DNA of 5,952 bases, taken from positions 1 through 5,952 of the forward strand of contig JAFLJX010000157.1 of assembly GCA_022712785.1 (NCBI GenBank), written 5' to 3'. The stretch is from Mycoplasmatota bacterium (GTDB lineage Bacteria; Bacillota_I; Bacilli_A; Izemoplasmatales; Izemoplasmataceae). The position numbers and the translations under genes were made by a program. The first letter of the stretch is position 1. Each line of letters opens with the position of its first letter. Below, piece after piece: positions 1 to 5,438 of this stretch. The notes below the pieces were generated by a model. It was not told the DNA's origin, did not search any database, and worked only from the letters and a program-made list of their open reading frames with translations.

Positions 1-18
1 ACGACGCTCTTCCGATCT
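1..18 (+). other. Illumina TruSeq adapter remnant (non-genomic)
   Basis: These 18 bases (ACGACGCTCTTCCGATCT) are identical to the 3' end of the standard Illumina TruSeq read-1 adapter. Their composition is also unlike the AT-rich DNA that starts at position 19. This is untrimmed library sequence left at a contig end, not biology. No coding or regulatory meaning should be read into it, and the true upstream sequence of the first gene is missing. Confidence 0.96.
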
Positions 19-19
19 G

Positions 20-649
20 AAAACATTTGTTAAATTATCAAAGTTCTATTTTGAAATGAATCTGAAACTATATCTTTATTTTATAGGTGTATCTTTGATA
101 GCCTTAAGTATTATGCTAAGTATATTTTGGAATGTTCGAGACGTACCTTTTGATTATTTCTTGATTGTATTTTATGGATTTATAGGAATATCGTTACTCG
201 GAATGATTGCTTTTACTAATAATAAATATGAAGTGTACTTTATTCTTAATAGAAACCGTGTGACACAGTTGATTGTCTTTATGGTTTATCCAATTATAGT
301 AATAAGTATATTAAGTATTACATATATGTGGGTTAGAAGAGGAGATTCCTTTGAGTTAAGTAATATATTAACTCAAACAGGGATTGTAGCAGGAATATAT
401 TTTTATACAATTATTTTCTTATTACAACTTTTTGCAATGAGAAAAGATAGAAAGATTTTATCTAATTCATGGGTTGTTATATTAATGGTTATTGGTTGGA
501 GTCTAATTAATCAAGGTTTTGATCTTTCTGAAGAACTTACGAATGGAACAAGTCTTATTTTGTCAATTATTGGTGTAATAATGACTTCTGTTATGGCTTT
601 TACACCGATGATATGTGTAGTTTACTTATATAGGAAGCTTGAGGTGTAG
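20..649 (+). CDS. ABC-2-type exporter permease subunit, 5'-partial
   Basis: A hydrophobic protein, probably the membrane subunit of an ABC exporter whose ATPase is the next gene. Counting from the ATG at 56 (197 codons), likely membrane segments lie near residues 5-26, 34-53, 72-92, 108-126, 139-152 and 166-192. A charged stretch between segments 2 and 3 (FILNRNRVTQ) resembles the cytoplasmic loop of ABC-2 permeases. The ATG at 56 is a doubtful start. No Shine-Dalgarno precedes it, and the same frame stays open back to the adapter, reading KTFVKLSKFYFE, an amphipathic lead-in typical before the first membrane helix of such permeases. I therefore treat the gene as cut by the contig end. The G at 19 could be the last base of an ATG whose first two bases are lost, but that is a guess. 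The stop at 647-649 overlaps the ribosome site of the ATPase gene, indicating coupled expression. The substrate is unknown. Confidence 0.7.
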   Translation, partial: KTFVKLSKFYFEMNLKLYLYFIGVSLIALSIMLSIFWNVRDVPFDYFLIVFYGFIGISLLGMIAFTNNKYEVYFILNRNRVTQLIVFMVYPIIVISILSITYMWVRRGDSFELSNILTQTGIVAGIYFYTIIFLLQLFAMRKDRKILSNSWVVILMVIGWSLINQGFDLSEELTNGTSLILSIIGVIMTSVMAFTPMICVVYLYRKLEV

Positions 650-651
650 AT

Positions 652-1308
652 ATGAATAATATTGATAGTTTTTCTAAAGTATATAGTAGTGGATTTAGGA
701 TGGAAGTTAATGGCTTAAGTATTAATCATGGAGTTACAGCAATTCTTGGTCATGTTGGACAAGGAAAAACAACATTATTAAGATTGTTATCAGGCTTATC
801 AAGAGTTACTATTGGGGAGATTAATTTTATAAATAATACAATATTTAAACCGAATCAAACTACAATGTACAATTTTACTATTACAAAACTAGGAAAGTTA
901 TACGATGAGTTTATTGAAGAGTTTGATTATGAAAAGTATTTAAATCTTTTGAGTCAATTTGGAATTGATTCAAAAGGTCACTACACATCTTTATCATCCG
1001 GACAAAAAGAGGTTGTTTGTGTTTTGTTAACAATATGTGTTGATCGTGATATTTACTTACTAGATGAACCATTTAGTAATATAGATGTGATAAACCGAAA
1101 AAAGATTAGCGAATTAATCATTTCCAATATTGATTTAGGTAAAAAATCAGTATTGATTGCATCTCATGAGATTAGCTATTTGGATCGATTAGTTGATCAA
1201 TGTATCTTATTAAAGGATGGGTTAGTTATTGGAAATGAAACGGTTGAAAAAATTAATGAAGACTATCCATCAATAAGAGAGTGGTATAGCAGTTTATATA
1301 AGATATAA
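652..1308 (+). CDS. ABC transporter ATP-binding protein, YtrB/BcrA-like
   Basis: A 218-residue cytoplasmic ATPase that should power the adjacent permease. Visible motifs are Walker A GHVGQGKT (33-40), signature LSSGQ (114-118), Walker B IYLLDEP (134-140), D-loop SNID (142-145) and the switch histidine H172 in IASHEI, so the catalytic site looks intact. The stretch LYDEFIEEFDYEKYLNLLSQ before the signature matches the pattern of the YtrB/BcrA-type exporter ATPases (family knowledge). No clear Q-loop of the usual Y-x-P-Q form is seen; Q69 is the only candidate. The protein is shorter than many relatives (about 290-300 aa), lacking a long C-terminal tail. GAGG at 641-644 lies 7 nt before the ATG and overlaps the end of the permease gene, whose stop is 2 nt upstream, so the two form an operon. 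In this family a GntR-type regulator is often encoded upstream; here that region is outside the window. The substrate (antibiotic, peptide or lipid) cannot be told. Confidence 0.93.
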   Translation: MNNIDSFSKVYSSGFRMEVNGLSINHGVTAILGHVGQGKTTLLRLLSGLSRVTIGEINFINNTIFKPNQTTMYNFTITKLGKLYDEFIEEFDYEKYLNLLSQFGIDSKGHYTSLSSGQKEVVCVLLTICVDRDIYLLDEPFSNIDVINRKKISELIISNIDLGKKSVLIASHEISYLDRLVDQCILLKDGLVIGNETVEKINEDYPSIREWYSSLYKI

Positions 1309-1360
1309 TAAATTTTAATAGCTAATAAAATACGAATATATAAAATGAATTTTTAATAAG

Positions 1361-1396
1361 AACTAGCACCTATATTAAAATGGGGGCTAGTTTTTT
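1361..1396 (+). terminator. Rho-independent terminator of the ABC operon
   Basis: The arms AACTAGCACCTA (1361-1372) and TGGGGGCTAGTT (1381-1392) pair over 12 positions with one A·G mismatch and one G·U pair around an 8-nt loop. A run of six T follows (1391-1396). It lies 52 nt after the ATPase stop and separates the transporter genes from the small paralogs. Confidence 0.88.
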
Positions 1397-1421
1397 GTAC
1401 AAAAGTATTAAAAATAAAGAA

Positions 1422-1445
1422 AACAGGACACTACTTTGTCCTGTT
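1422..1445. promoter_or_regulatory. Perfect inverted repeat, putative operator of the first paralog
   Basis: AACAGGACA (1422-1430) and TGTCCTGTT (1437-1445) form a perfect 9-bp dyad around CTACTT. It ends 16 nt before the extended -10 element, so it covers the -35 region and sequence just upstream, where an activator or repressor would bind. No U-tract follows, so it is not a terminator. A related, less symmetrical copy lies before the second paralog (1894-1913), which argues for shared regulation. The regulator is not identified. Confidence 0.6.
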
Positions 1446-1461
1446 CAAACTTTAAATATCT

Positions 1462-1470
1462 TGATATAAT
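1462..1470 (+). promoter_or_regulatory. Extended -10 promoter of the first paralog
   Basis: TGATATAAT is a consensus TGN extension plus a perfect TATAAT (1465-1470). No good -35 hexamer stands at 16-18 nt spacing, which extended -10 promoters tolerate. The dyad at 1422-1445 occupies that space instead, consistent with a regulated promoter. Transcription should start near 1477, about 25 nt before the ATG at 1503. Confidence 0.65.
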
Positions 1471-1502
1471 TATTACATAGTAGATTGAAAGGGGAAATAT
1501 TA

Positions 1503-1874
1503 ATGAATGTTAAAGTGTTATTTGAAATAGAAAAGAATGGAATAATAGCTACTATCGAAGAATATTCAACTGAGAATTTTGTTAATAGTTATTGTAATAT
1601 GCTTAAAGGGTTAGAATATCAAAAAGACGAGGAAATGATTAAGACGCTTATAACTAAATTATTAGCTTGGTATGATGAAGGAAGTATTGACGAGGCTTTA
1701 CAATGTGATTATGAACCTTCCAGAAGAAAGCATATCTATACGTATAGATTATTAAGAACTTTTGTTAAAGAAATGAATATTGATTATGTAATACCTAAAA
1801 AGAGAAAAATTAAAGAAAAAGATACAAGGAATTCTTTTGATAATCCAGCTCTTATGGAAGATTTACATGTCTAA
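1503..1874 (+). CDS. Small uncharacterised protein, paralog 1
   Basis: A 123-residue soluble protein of unknown function; I do not recognise the family. It has no signal peptide or membrane segment. The ATG at 1503 is chosen because AAGGGG (1489-1494) lies 8 nt upstream and the second paralog aligns from the same methionine; an in-frame TTG at 1485 would put the ribosome site inside the gene. Shared landmarks with paralog 2 are FEIEK (7-11), a SYC triad (29-31), DEE (42-44), the strongest block LAWYDEG (54-60) followed by x-x-DE, and a basic region near 96-108 (PKKRKIKEK) ahead of a short tail containing NSFDNP. The protein looks mainly helical and highly charged. By hand, about 44 of 103 aligned positions are identical to paralog 2. 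No terminator follows, so read-through into paralog 2 is possible. It could be an immunity-like, regulatory or phage-derived protein, but nothing here decides. Confidence 0.85.
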   Translation: MNVKVLFEIEKNGIIATIEEYSTENFVNSYCNMLKGLEYQKDEEMIKTLITKLLAWYDEGSIDEALQCDYEPSRRKHIYTYRLLRTFVKEMNIDYVIPKKRKIKEKDTRNSFDNPALMEDLHV

Positions 1875-1893
1875 ACAATGAAGAAAATTAAAT

Positions 1894-1913
1894 ATAGGAC
1901 ATATCCGCCCTGT
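1894..1913. promoter_or_regulatory. Imperfect second copy of the paralog operator motif
   Basis: ATAGGACA (1894-1901) and CGCCCTGT (1906-1913) correspond to ACAGGACA and TGTCCTGT of the dyad before paralog 1, with a 4-nt instead of a 6-nt spacer. The similarity continues to the right: from CCTGT through TTTAAAT (1909-1926), 14 of 18 positions match 1440-1457. The left half-site is better kept than the right. It sits about 71 nt before its start codon, against about 63 nt for copy 1. Confidence 0.5.
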
Positions 1914-1944
1914 ACAGTTTTTAAATTAAGTGAAATAATATAAC

Positions 1945-1955
1945 TATAATATAAT
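1945..1955 (+). promoter_or_regulatory. -10 region of the second paralog promoter
   Basis: Two overlapping TATAAT hexamers (1945-1950 and 1950-1955) lie downstream of the conserved motif at 1894-1926. No convincing -35 hexamer is present at normal spacing, as at paralog 1. Start sites near 1957-1962 would leave a very short leader before GGGAG (1964-1968). The stretch is very AT-rich, so a chance hexamer is possible. Confidence 0.45.
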
Positions 1956-1979
1956 AAAAGAACGGGAGATGATGCATTA

Positions 1980-2366
1980 ATGGATATTAAAAGCATGTTT
2001 GAGATTGAGAAGTATGGAATGTTACAAACAGTATTAAGTGAAAAACCAGGAGCCTTTATTAAAAGTTATTGTGATGTGTTACTTAAGATGAGTTATCCTG
2101 AAGATGAAGAGAAGATTAAGATTCTAATACCTAGAATTTTAGCTTGGTATGATGAAGGAAAACTAGATGAATTATTAAGTAGTAAATATTGTTGGAGTAA
2201 AGAACAACATGTTAAAACTCATAGCTTATTAAATGAGTTTATTAAAAAACTTAAAATAAATTATATTAAACCACCTAAAAAAGTAAGAGAAGAAAGAGAA
2301 TTTTTCTCTAAAGGTAATCCTTTTGATAGAGATGATGACATATTTCCACCAATAAAACTAGGTTAA
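1980..2366 (+). CDS. Small uncharacterised protein, paralog 2
   Basis: A 128-residue soluble protein of unknown function, paralogous to the gene at 1503-1874. It keeps FEIEK (7-11), SYC (29-31), DEE (42-44), LAWYDEG (54-60) with a following LDE, H77, and a proline-lysine segment (PPKKVREER, about 98-106). Its tail carries NPFDRDDD, the counterpart of NSFDNP in paralog 1, then a different ending (FPPIKLG). The ATG at 1980 aligns with the start of paralog 1. GGGAG (1964-1968) is the only ribosome site, and its 11-nt spacing is long. Two ATG triplets nearer to it (1969, 1972) are in another frame that stops at once. Divergence in the middle (residues 18-25) and the tail suggests an old duplication with retained core function. 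The gene is followed by remains of a third copy and then by a strong terminator. The function cannot be assigned. Confidence 0.85.
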   Translation: MDIKSMFEIEKYGMLQTVLSEKPGAFIKSYCDVLLKMSYPEDEEKIKILIPRILAWYDEGKLDELLSSKYCWSKEQHVKTHSLLNEFIKKLKINYIKPPKKVREEREFFSKGNPFDRDDDIFPPIKLG

Positions 2367-2385
2367 ATATGAAAATGACTAATAA

Positions 2386-2507
2386 ATTGATGATTTTATT
2401 AGAAACTACTCAAAACAATTACTTGATATGAATTACTCTAAGGATGAAGAAACAATAAAGATTAGTATATAACCAAAATAATTAAGTTAGATAAGAAATG
2501 TAGTTAA
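2386..2507 (+). pseudogene. Decayed third copy of the small paralog family
   Basis: From 2386 the frame reads IDDFIRNYSKQLLDMNYSKD then EETIKISI before a stop at 2470-2472. This matches residues 24-50 of paralog 2, with 14 of 25 identical from the F at 2395 on, including F-I, Y, L-L-x-M-x-Y, D-E-E and I-K-I. After the stop, a shifted frame (2472-2504) reads TKIIKLDKKCS, similar in place and pattern to the TKLLAWYDEG segment of paralog 1, and ends in TAA at 2505-2507. The first 25 or so codons, the promoter motif and the C-terminal third are missing. The matching starts only about 20 nt after the paralog 2 stop, so an internal deletion probably joined the two. No product is expected. Confidence 0.72.
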
Positions 2508-2533
2508 TACGTATAAAAAACACCAAATATAAA

Positions 2534-2578
2534 ATAAAAAGCAACATTGGACAATGTCAGTCATTTGTTGCTTTTTAT
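2534..2578. terminator. Strong, probably bidirectional intrinsic terminator
   Basis: ATAAAAAGCAACA (2534-2546) and TGTTGCTTTTTAT (2566-2578) are perfectly complementary over 13 bp with a 19-nt loop, itself containing the short dyad GACA-A-TGTC. On the plus strand the GCAACA/TGTTGC stem is followed by five T and would end transcripts from the small paralogs. On the minus strand the same stem is followed by TTTTTATTTTAT and would end a leftward transcript from the GC-rich island at 2587-2653. Confidence 0.82.
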
Positions 2579-2659
2579 GGATTCTCTCCTCGCAGTACAG
2601 AGATAGGGGTCTTCCAGGGTACCACATGATGGGACCATTGAAATACTGGAGGATGTTTT
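2534..2659 (-). ncRNA. Candidate structured small RNA, minus strand
   Basis: This is an inference from layout, and I recognise no RNA family. Within AT-rich DNA, about 2579-2655 is close to half G+C and has no gene. Its ends pair: TCCTCGCAGTA (2587-2597) with TACTGGAGGA (2644-2653) gives 10 bp with one bulged base. Inside, GGTACCA (2618-2624) pairs with TGGGACC (2630-2636) with one mismatch around a 5-nt loop. Read leftward, a -35-like TTAACA (2687-2692) and -10-like TATGAT (2666-2671) precede it with a rather short 15-nt spacer, predicting a start near 2659, just outside the outer helix. The terminator at 2534-2578 ends it, for an RNA of about 125 nt. On the plus strand the same block would lie upstream of the hsdM start site and be untranscribed from it. 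Alternatives are a mobile-element remnant or unexplained sequence. Confidence 0.35.
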
Positions 2660-2685
2660 TTAGAAATCATAAAATCAAAACAAAA

Positions 2686-2714
2686 TTGTTAAAACCGCTA
2701 TTTAATGGTATAAT
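2686..2714 (+). promoter_or_regulatory. hsdMSR operon promoter
   Basis: TTGTTA (2686-2691) is separated by 17 nt from a perfect TATAAT (2709-2714), which also has an upstream TGG extension (2706-2708). Transcription should begin near 2721, giving a leader of about 25 nt before hsdM. Its -35 box overlaps the possible minus-strand -35 TTAACA at 2687-2692. Confidence 0.8.
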
Positions 2715-2733
2715 TTTCATTGAGAAATCAATT

Positions 2734-2739
2734 AGGAGG
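2734..2739 (+). promoter_or_regulatory. hsdM Shine-Dalgarno, decides the start
   Basis: AGGAGG lies 6 nt before the ATG at 2746. The frame stays open upstream to an ATG at 2554, but that start lies inside the terminator loop and upstream of the promoter, so 2746 is the start. Confidence 0.9.
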
Positions 2740-2745
2740 ACTAAG

Positions 2746-4257
2746 ATGATAACAGGAGAGATTAAAGGGAAAATTGATGGAATATGGGAAACGTTTTGGA
2801 CTGGTGGATTAACAAATCCATTATCCGTAGTTGAGCAAGTAACTTATTTATTATTCATTAAACTATTAGACGATAACCAATTAAGAAAAGAAAGTAACGC
2901 AGTAAGACTAGGAGCAACTCTAAAGGACTTACTTTTTAAACAAGGGAATTATATAGATAAGGATTTAAAAATAGAAGTTCCTTATAATGACCTAAGATGG
3001 TCTGTATTTAAAGATTTTGAAGCTGCAGAAATGTTTGATAATATTAAAGATAATGTTTTCCCATTTATTAAAGGTATTAATAATGGTAAAGACACCGCTT
3101 TTACAAGATATATGAAAGATGCTATCTTTATGATTCCAACACCACGTGTGTTGGTAAAAGTAGTTGATGGATTAAGTGATGCTTCACTTGATTTAAATAA
3201 TAAAGACATCATGGGAGATGTATATGAATATCTTCTTGCTAAAATAGCATCTTCAGGAACCAACGGACAATTTAGAACACCTAGACATATCATCAAAATG
3301 ATGGTTGATTTAATGAAACCAACTTTAAATGATCAAGTATGTGACCCAGCTATGGGTAGTGCGGGGTTTTTAGTTGAGTCAGCTAGATATGTTTCAGAAA
3401 AGTATCAAGATGAATTACTAAGAAAAGACAATTTAGAAAAATATACTACTACAATGTTTAGTGGATTTGACACTGATCAGACAATGCTTCGTATTGGGGC
3501 AATGAATATGATGTTACATGGAGTAGATAATCCTAATATTAAATATCAGGATTCTTTAAGTGATGAAAATTTAATTAAAGATCAATATGACTTAATCTTA
3601 GCAAATCCTCCTTTTAAAGGTAGTTTAGATTATGAAGCGGTTTCTAAAGACTTATTAGCCATAACAAAGACAAAAAAGACAGAACTTCTTTTCTTGCCGT
3701 TATTTATCAGAATGCTTAAAGTTGGAGGAAGATGTGCTTCGATAGTACCTGATGGTGTTTTATTTGGTAGTAGTAATGCACATAAATCGATAAGAAAAGA
3801 AATTGTTGAAAATCATAATTTAGAAGCAATTATTTCTATGCCTAGTGGGGTTTTCAAGCCTTATGCAGGTGTATCAACTGCAATTATGATTTTTACAAAG
3901 ACAGGTACTGGTGGAACTAAAAATGTATGGTTTTACGATATGGAAGCAGACGGGCTTAGTTTAGATGATAAACGTCAACCAATTAAAGATAATGATCTAT
4001 CTGACATAATTGAGAGATTTAATACTAGAATGGATACTGAGCTAGAAAGAGAAAGAACTGAACAATCATTCCTTGTACCAAAAGAGGAGATTAAGAATAA
4101 TTATTACGACTTGTCTATTAATAAATATAAAGAGATAATTTATGAAAAAATCGAATATGATGCACCTTCTGTGATTATAGAACGAATTGACAATATAGAC
4201 AAAGATATAGAAAAACTAAAAAAAGAGTTAAAAACTCTGCTAAATTTAGATTTGTAG
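2746..4257 (+). CDS. hsdM: Type I restriction-modification system, DNA adenine methyltransferase subunit
   Basis: The 503-residue methylation subunit transfers a methyl group from S-adenosylmethionine to the N6 of adenine in the target chosen by HsdS; two HsdM copies bind one HsdS. The N-terminal helical HsdM domain covers about 1-160 (IDGIWETFWTGGL near its start, QVTYLLFIKLLDD at 31-43). The entry to the catalytic domain is GQFRTPRHII (174-183). The AdoMet motif I is DPAMGSAGFL (200-209), where M replaces the more usual C and S-A the more usual T-G, and the catalytic motif IV is NPPF (287-290). Motifs are intact and the length is normal for the family (about 480-530). The last 25 residues are charged and probably coiled (IDNIDKDIEKLKKELK), a contact region for HsdS. 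It is first in an M-S-R operon, with its own promoter at 2686-2714, and hsdS starts 11 nt after its stop. Confidence 0.96.
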   Translation: MITGEIKGKIDGIWETFWTGGLTNPLSVVEQVTYLLFIKLLDDNQLRKESNAVRLGATLKDLLFKQGNYIDKDLKIEVPYNDLRWSVFKDFEAAEMFDNIKDNVFPFIKGINNGKDTAFTRYMKDAIFMIPTPRVLVKVVDGLSDASLDLNNKDIMGDVYEYLLAKIASSGTNGQFRTPRHIIKMMVDLMKPTLNDQVCDPAMGSAGFLVESARYVSEKYQDELLRKDNLEKYTTTMFSGFDTDQTMLRIGAMNMMLHGVDNPNIKYQDSLSDENLIKDQYDLILANPPFKGSLDYEAVSKDLLAITKTKKTELLFLPLFIRMLKVGGRCASIVPDGVLFGSSNAHKSIRKEIVENHNLEAIISMPSGVFKPYAGVSTAIMIFTKTGTGGTKNVWFYDMEADGLSLDDKRQPIKDNDLSDIIERFNTRMDTELERERTEQSFLVPKEEIKNNYYDLSINKYKEIIYEKIEYDAPSVIIERIDNIDKDIEKLKKELKTLLNLDL

Positions 4258-4268
4258 GGCTGATTACT

Positions 4269-5408
4269 ATGAAGAGAGTAAAGATAAAAGATCTTGGAAA
4301 AGTGGTAACAGGTAATACACCAAGCAAAAGAAATGAAGAGTTTTATAATTCTAATGACATTAGTTTTTTTAAACCGGATAGTATAAGTATGAATGGTATT
4401 ACTCCATTAGAACATGCAAAAGAGTACTTGTCTGAACACGCAAGGAGTAAGGCTAGAATTGTTGAAAGAGATTCTGTACTTGTGACTTGTATTGGGAACA
4501 TTGGAAAAATTGGTATTGTTGTAAGTGAAGAGGCTTCCTTCAATCAACAAATAAATGCAATAGTCCCTAATAAAGCGATACTATCAAGATACTTGGCTTA
4601 TAATTTACTTGCAAACCAGCAGAAATTATCAGCTATTGCAAATGCACCAGTAGTACCACTAGTTAATAAAACCAATTTTGAGAATTTTGAGATAGAGATT
4701 CATGAGGATTTAGTAGAGCAAAGTAAAATTGTTAATATCTTAGATGGATTAGCAACAATAGTGAATTCAAAATCTAGACAGTTGATGGAATATGATCAAC
4801 TCATCAAATCCCGATTTGTAGAGATGTTCGGAGACCAATCTACTAATGAACGCAAACTTCCAATAGTATTATTTAATGATATAATTGAATACATGGTTGA
4901 TATTGGTTCAAACGGAGCTAATTCAGTGATTTCATCCAATCTGAATATGAGTGATGAACCTGATTATGCTGTAATGATTCGCTTTACTAACTCTACAAAG
5001 AATGATTTTGTTAACAATGTAAAATACATTTCTGAAGAAGCCTATAATTTCTTTAAGAAATCTAAAGTTTATGGTGGAGAATTGGTATTTTGTAAGATTG
5101 GTAGTGCTGGAAAAATGTATATGATGCCTAATCTTAATAGACCTGCTTCGTTAGGATTAAATCAAATAATGGTTAAGACTAATAATAAGATTAATATTAT
5201 TTATTTGTATAATTTACTTAGTAGTGATTTTGGGTCACATCTTATTGGGAGATGTGTGAATGGAGCTGTAACAAAAACCATTACCAAGGGAGCAATAAAG
5301 AAAATCCCGTTGATGTACCCTCCATTGGAAATGCAAAATCAGTTTGCTGAGTTTGTTCAACAAGTCGACAAATTGAAATTTGAAGTTATGATGTATTTAG
5401 ATATATAA
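4269..5408 (+). CDS. hsdS: Type I restriction-modification specificity subunit
   Basis: The 379-residue subunit sets the DNA target of the HsdM and HsdR complex. Two target-recognition domains are seen. The first is about residues 1-147, opening IKDLGKVVTGNTPSK and holding the TCIGNIGKIGI loop at 73-83. The second is about 196-350, with the corresponding FCKIGSAGK loop at 274-282. A conserved helical spacer at 148-189 separates them, ending YDQLIKSRFVEMFGD. The C-terminal helix begins normally (LEMQNQFAEFVQQVDKLKFE, 353-372) but ends VMMYLDI, some 10-20 residues short of the point where the first spacer ends. The protein may therefore be slightly truncated, though the domains are complete. 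The recognition sequence cannot be deduced; dissimilar domains imply an asymmetric bipartite site. AGGG (4256-4259) overlaps the hsdM stop and lies 9 nt from the ATG, so translation is likely coupled. No inverted hsdS copy for shuffling is present in the window. Confidence 0.94.
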   Translation: MKRVKIKDLGKVVTGNTPSKRNEEFYNSNDISFFKPDSISMNGITPLEHAKEYLSEHARSKARIVERDSVLVTCIGNIGKIGIVVSEEASFNQQINAIVPNKAILSRYLAYNLLANQQKLSAIANAPVVPLVNKTNFENFEIEIHEDLVEQSKIVNILDGLATIVNSKSRQLMEYDQLIKSRFVEMFGDQSTNERKLPIVLFNDIIEYMVDIGSNGANSVISSNLNMSDEPDYAVMIRFTNSTKNDFVNNVKYISEEAYNFFKKSKVYGGELVFCKIGSAGKMYMMPNLNRPASLGLNQIMVKTNNKINIIYLYNLLSSDFGSHLIGRCVNGAVTKTITKGAIKKIPLMYPPLEMQNQFAEFVQQVDKLKFEVMMYLDI

Positions 5409-5438
5409 TAAGTAAAGAGATTTTAAGGGGGGATTTTC

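Noticed and set aside
1485..1502. TTG start adding six residues (MKGEIL) to paralog 1
   Set aside because: The added codons are the ribosome-binding site itself, and paralog 2 aligns from the ATG at 1503.
2369..2431. 20-codon open frame after paralog 2 (begins MKMTNKLM)
   Set aside because: It is short, has no ribosome site, and overlaps the better-supported decayed paralog in another frame.
2606..2636. T-box or other known riboswitch in the GGGTACCAC region before hsdM
   Set aside because: The sequence does not match the T-box AGGGTGGTACC core, and the hsdM start site predicted near 2721 leaves the block outside the mRNA.
2572..2670. Minus-strand open frame of 33 codons across the GC-rich island (begins MISKKHPPVFQW)
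   Set aside because: It has no ribosome site and no recognised family, and it starts upstream of the predicted leftward transcript. A transposase remnant was considered because of the GC shift, but no transposase motif could be named.
2554..2745. Upstream extension of hsdM by 64 codons from an ATG at 2554
   Set aside because: That start lies in the loop of a terminator and upstream of the hsdM promoter. A strong AGGAGG precedes the ATG at 2746, and the extension has no HsdM-like features.
2982..3296. Minus-strand open frame of 104 codons inside hsdM
   Set aside because: It is a shadow of the well-supported methyltransferase gene with no ribosome site or domain signal.
4364..4370. Run of seven T in early hsdS as a phase-variation tract
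   Set aside because: The run is short and unremarkable in such AT-rich DNA, and the gene is in frame with no sign of slippage.
4343..4543. Minus-strand open frame of 66 codons inside hsdS
   Set aside because: It is antisense shadow of the first recognition domain and nothing supports translation.
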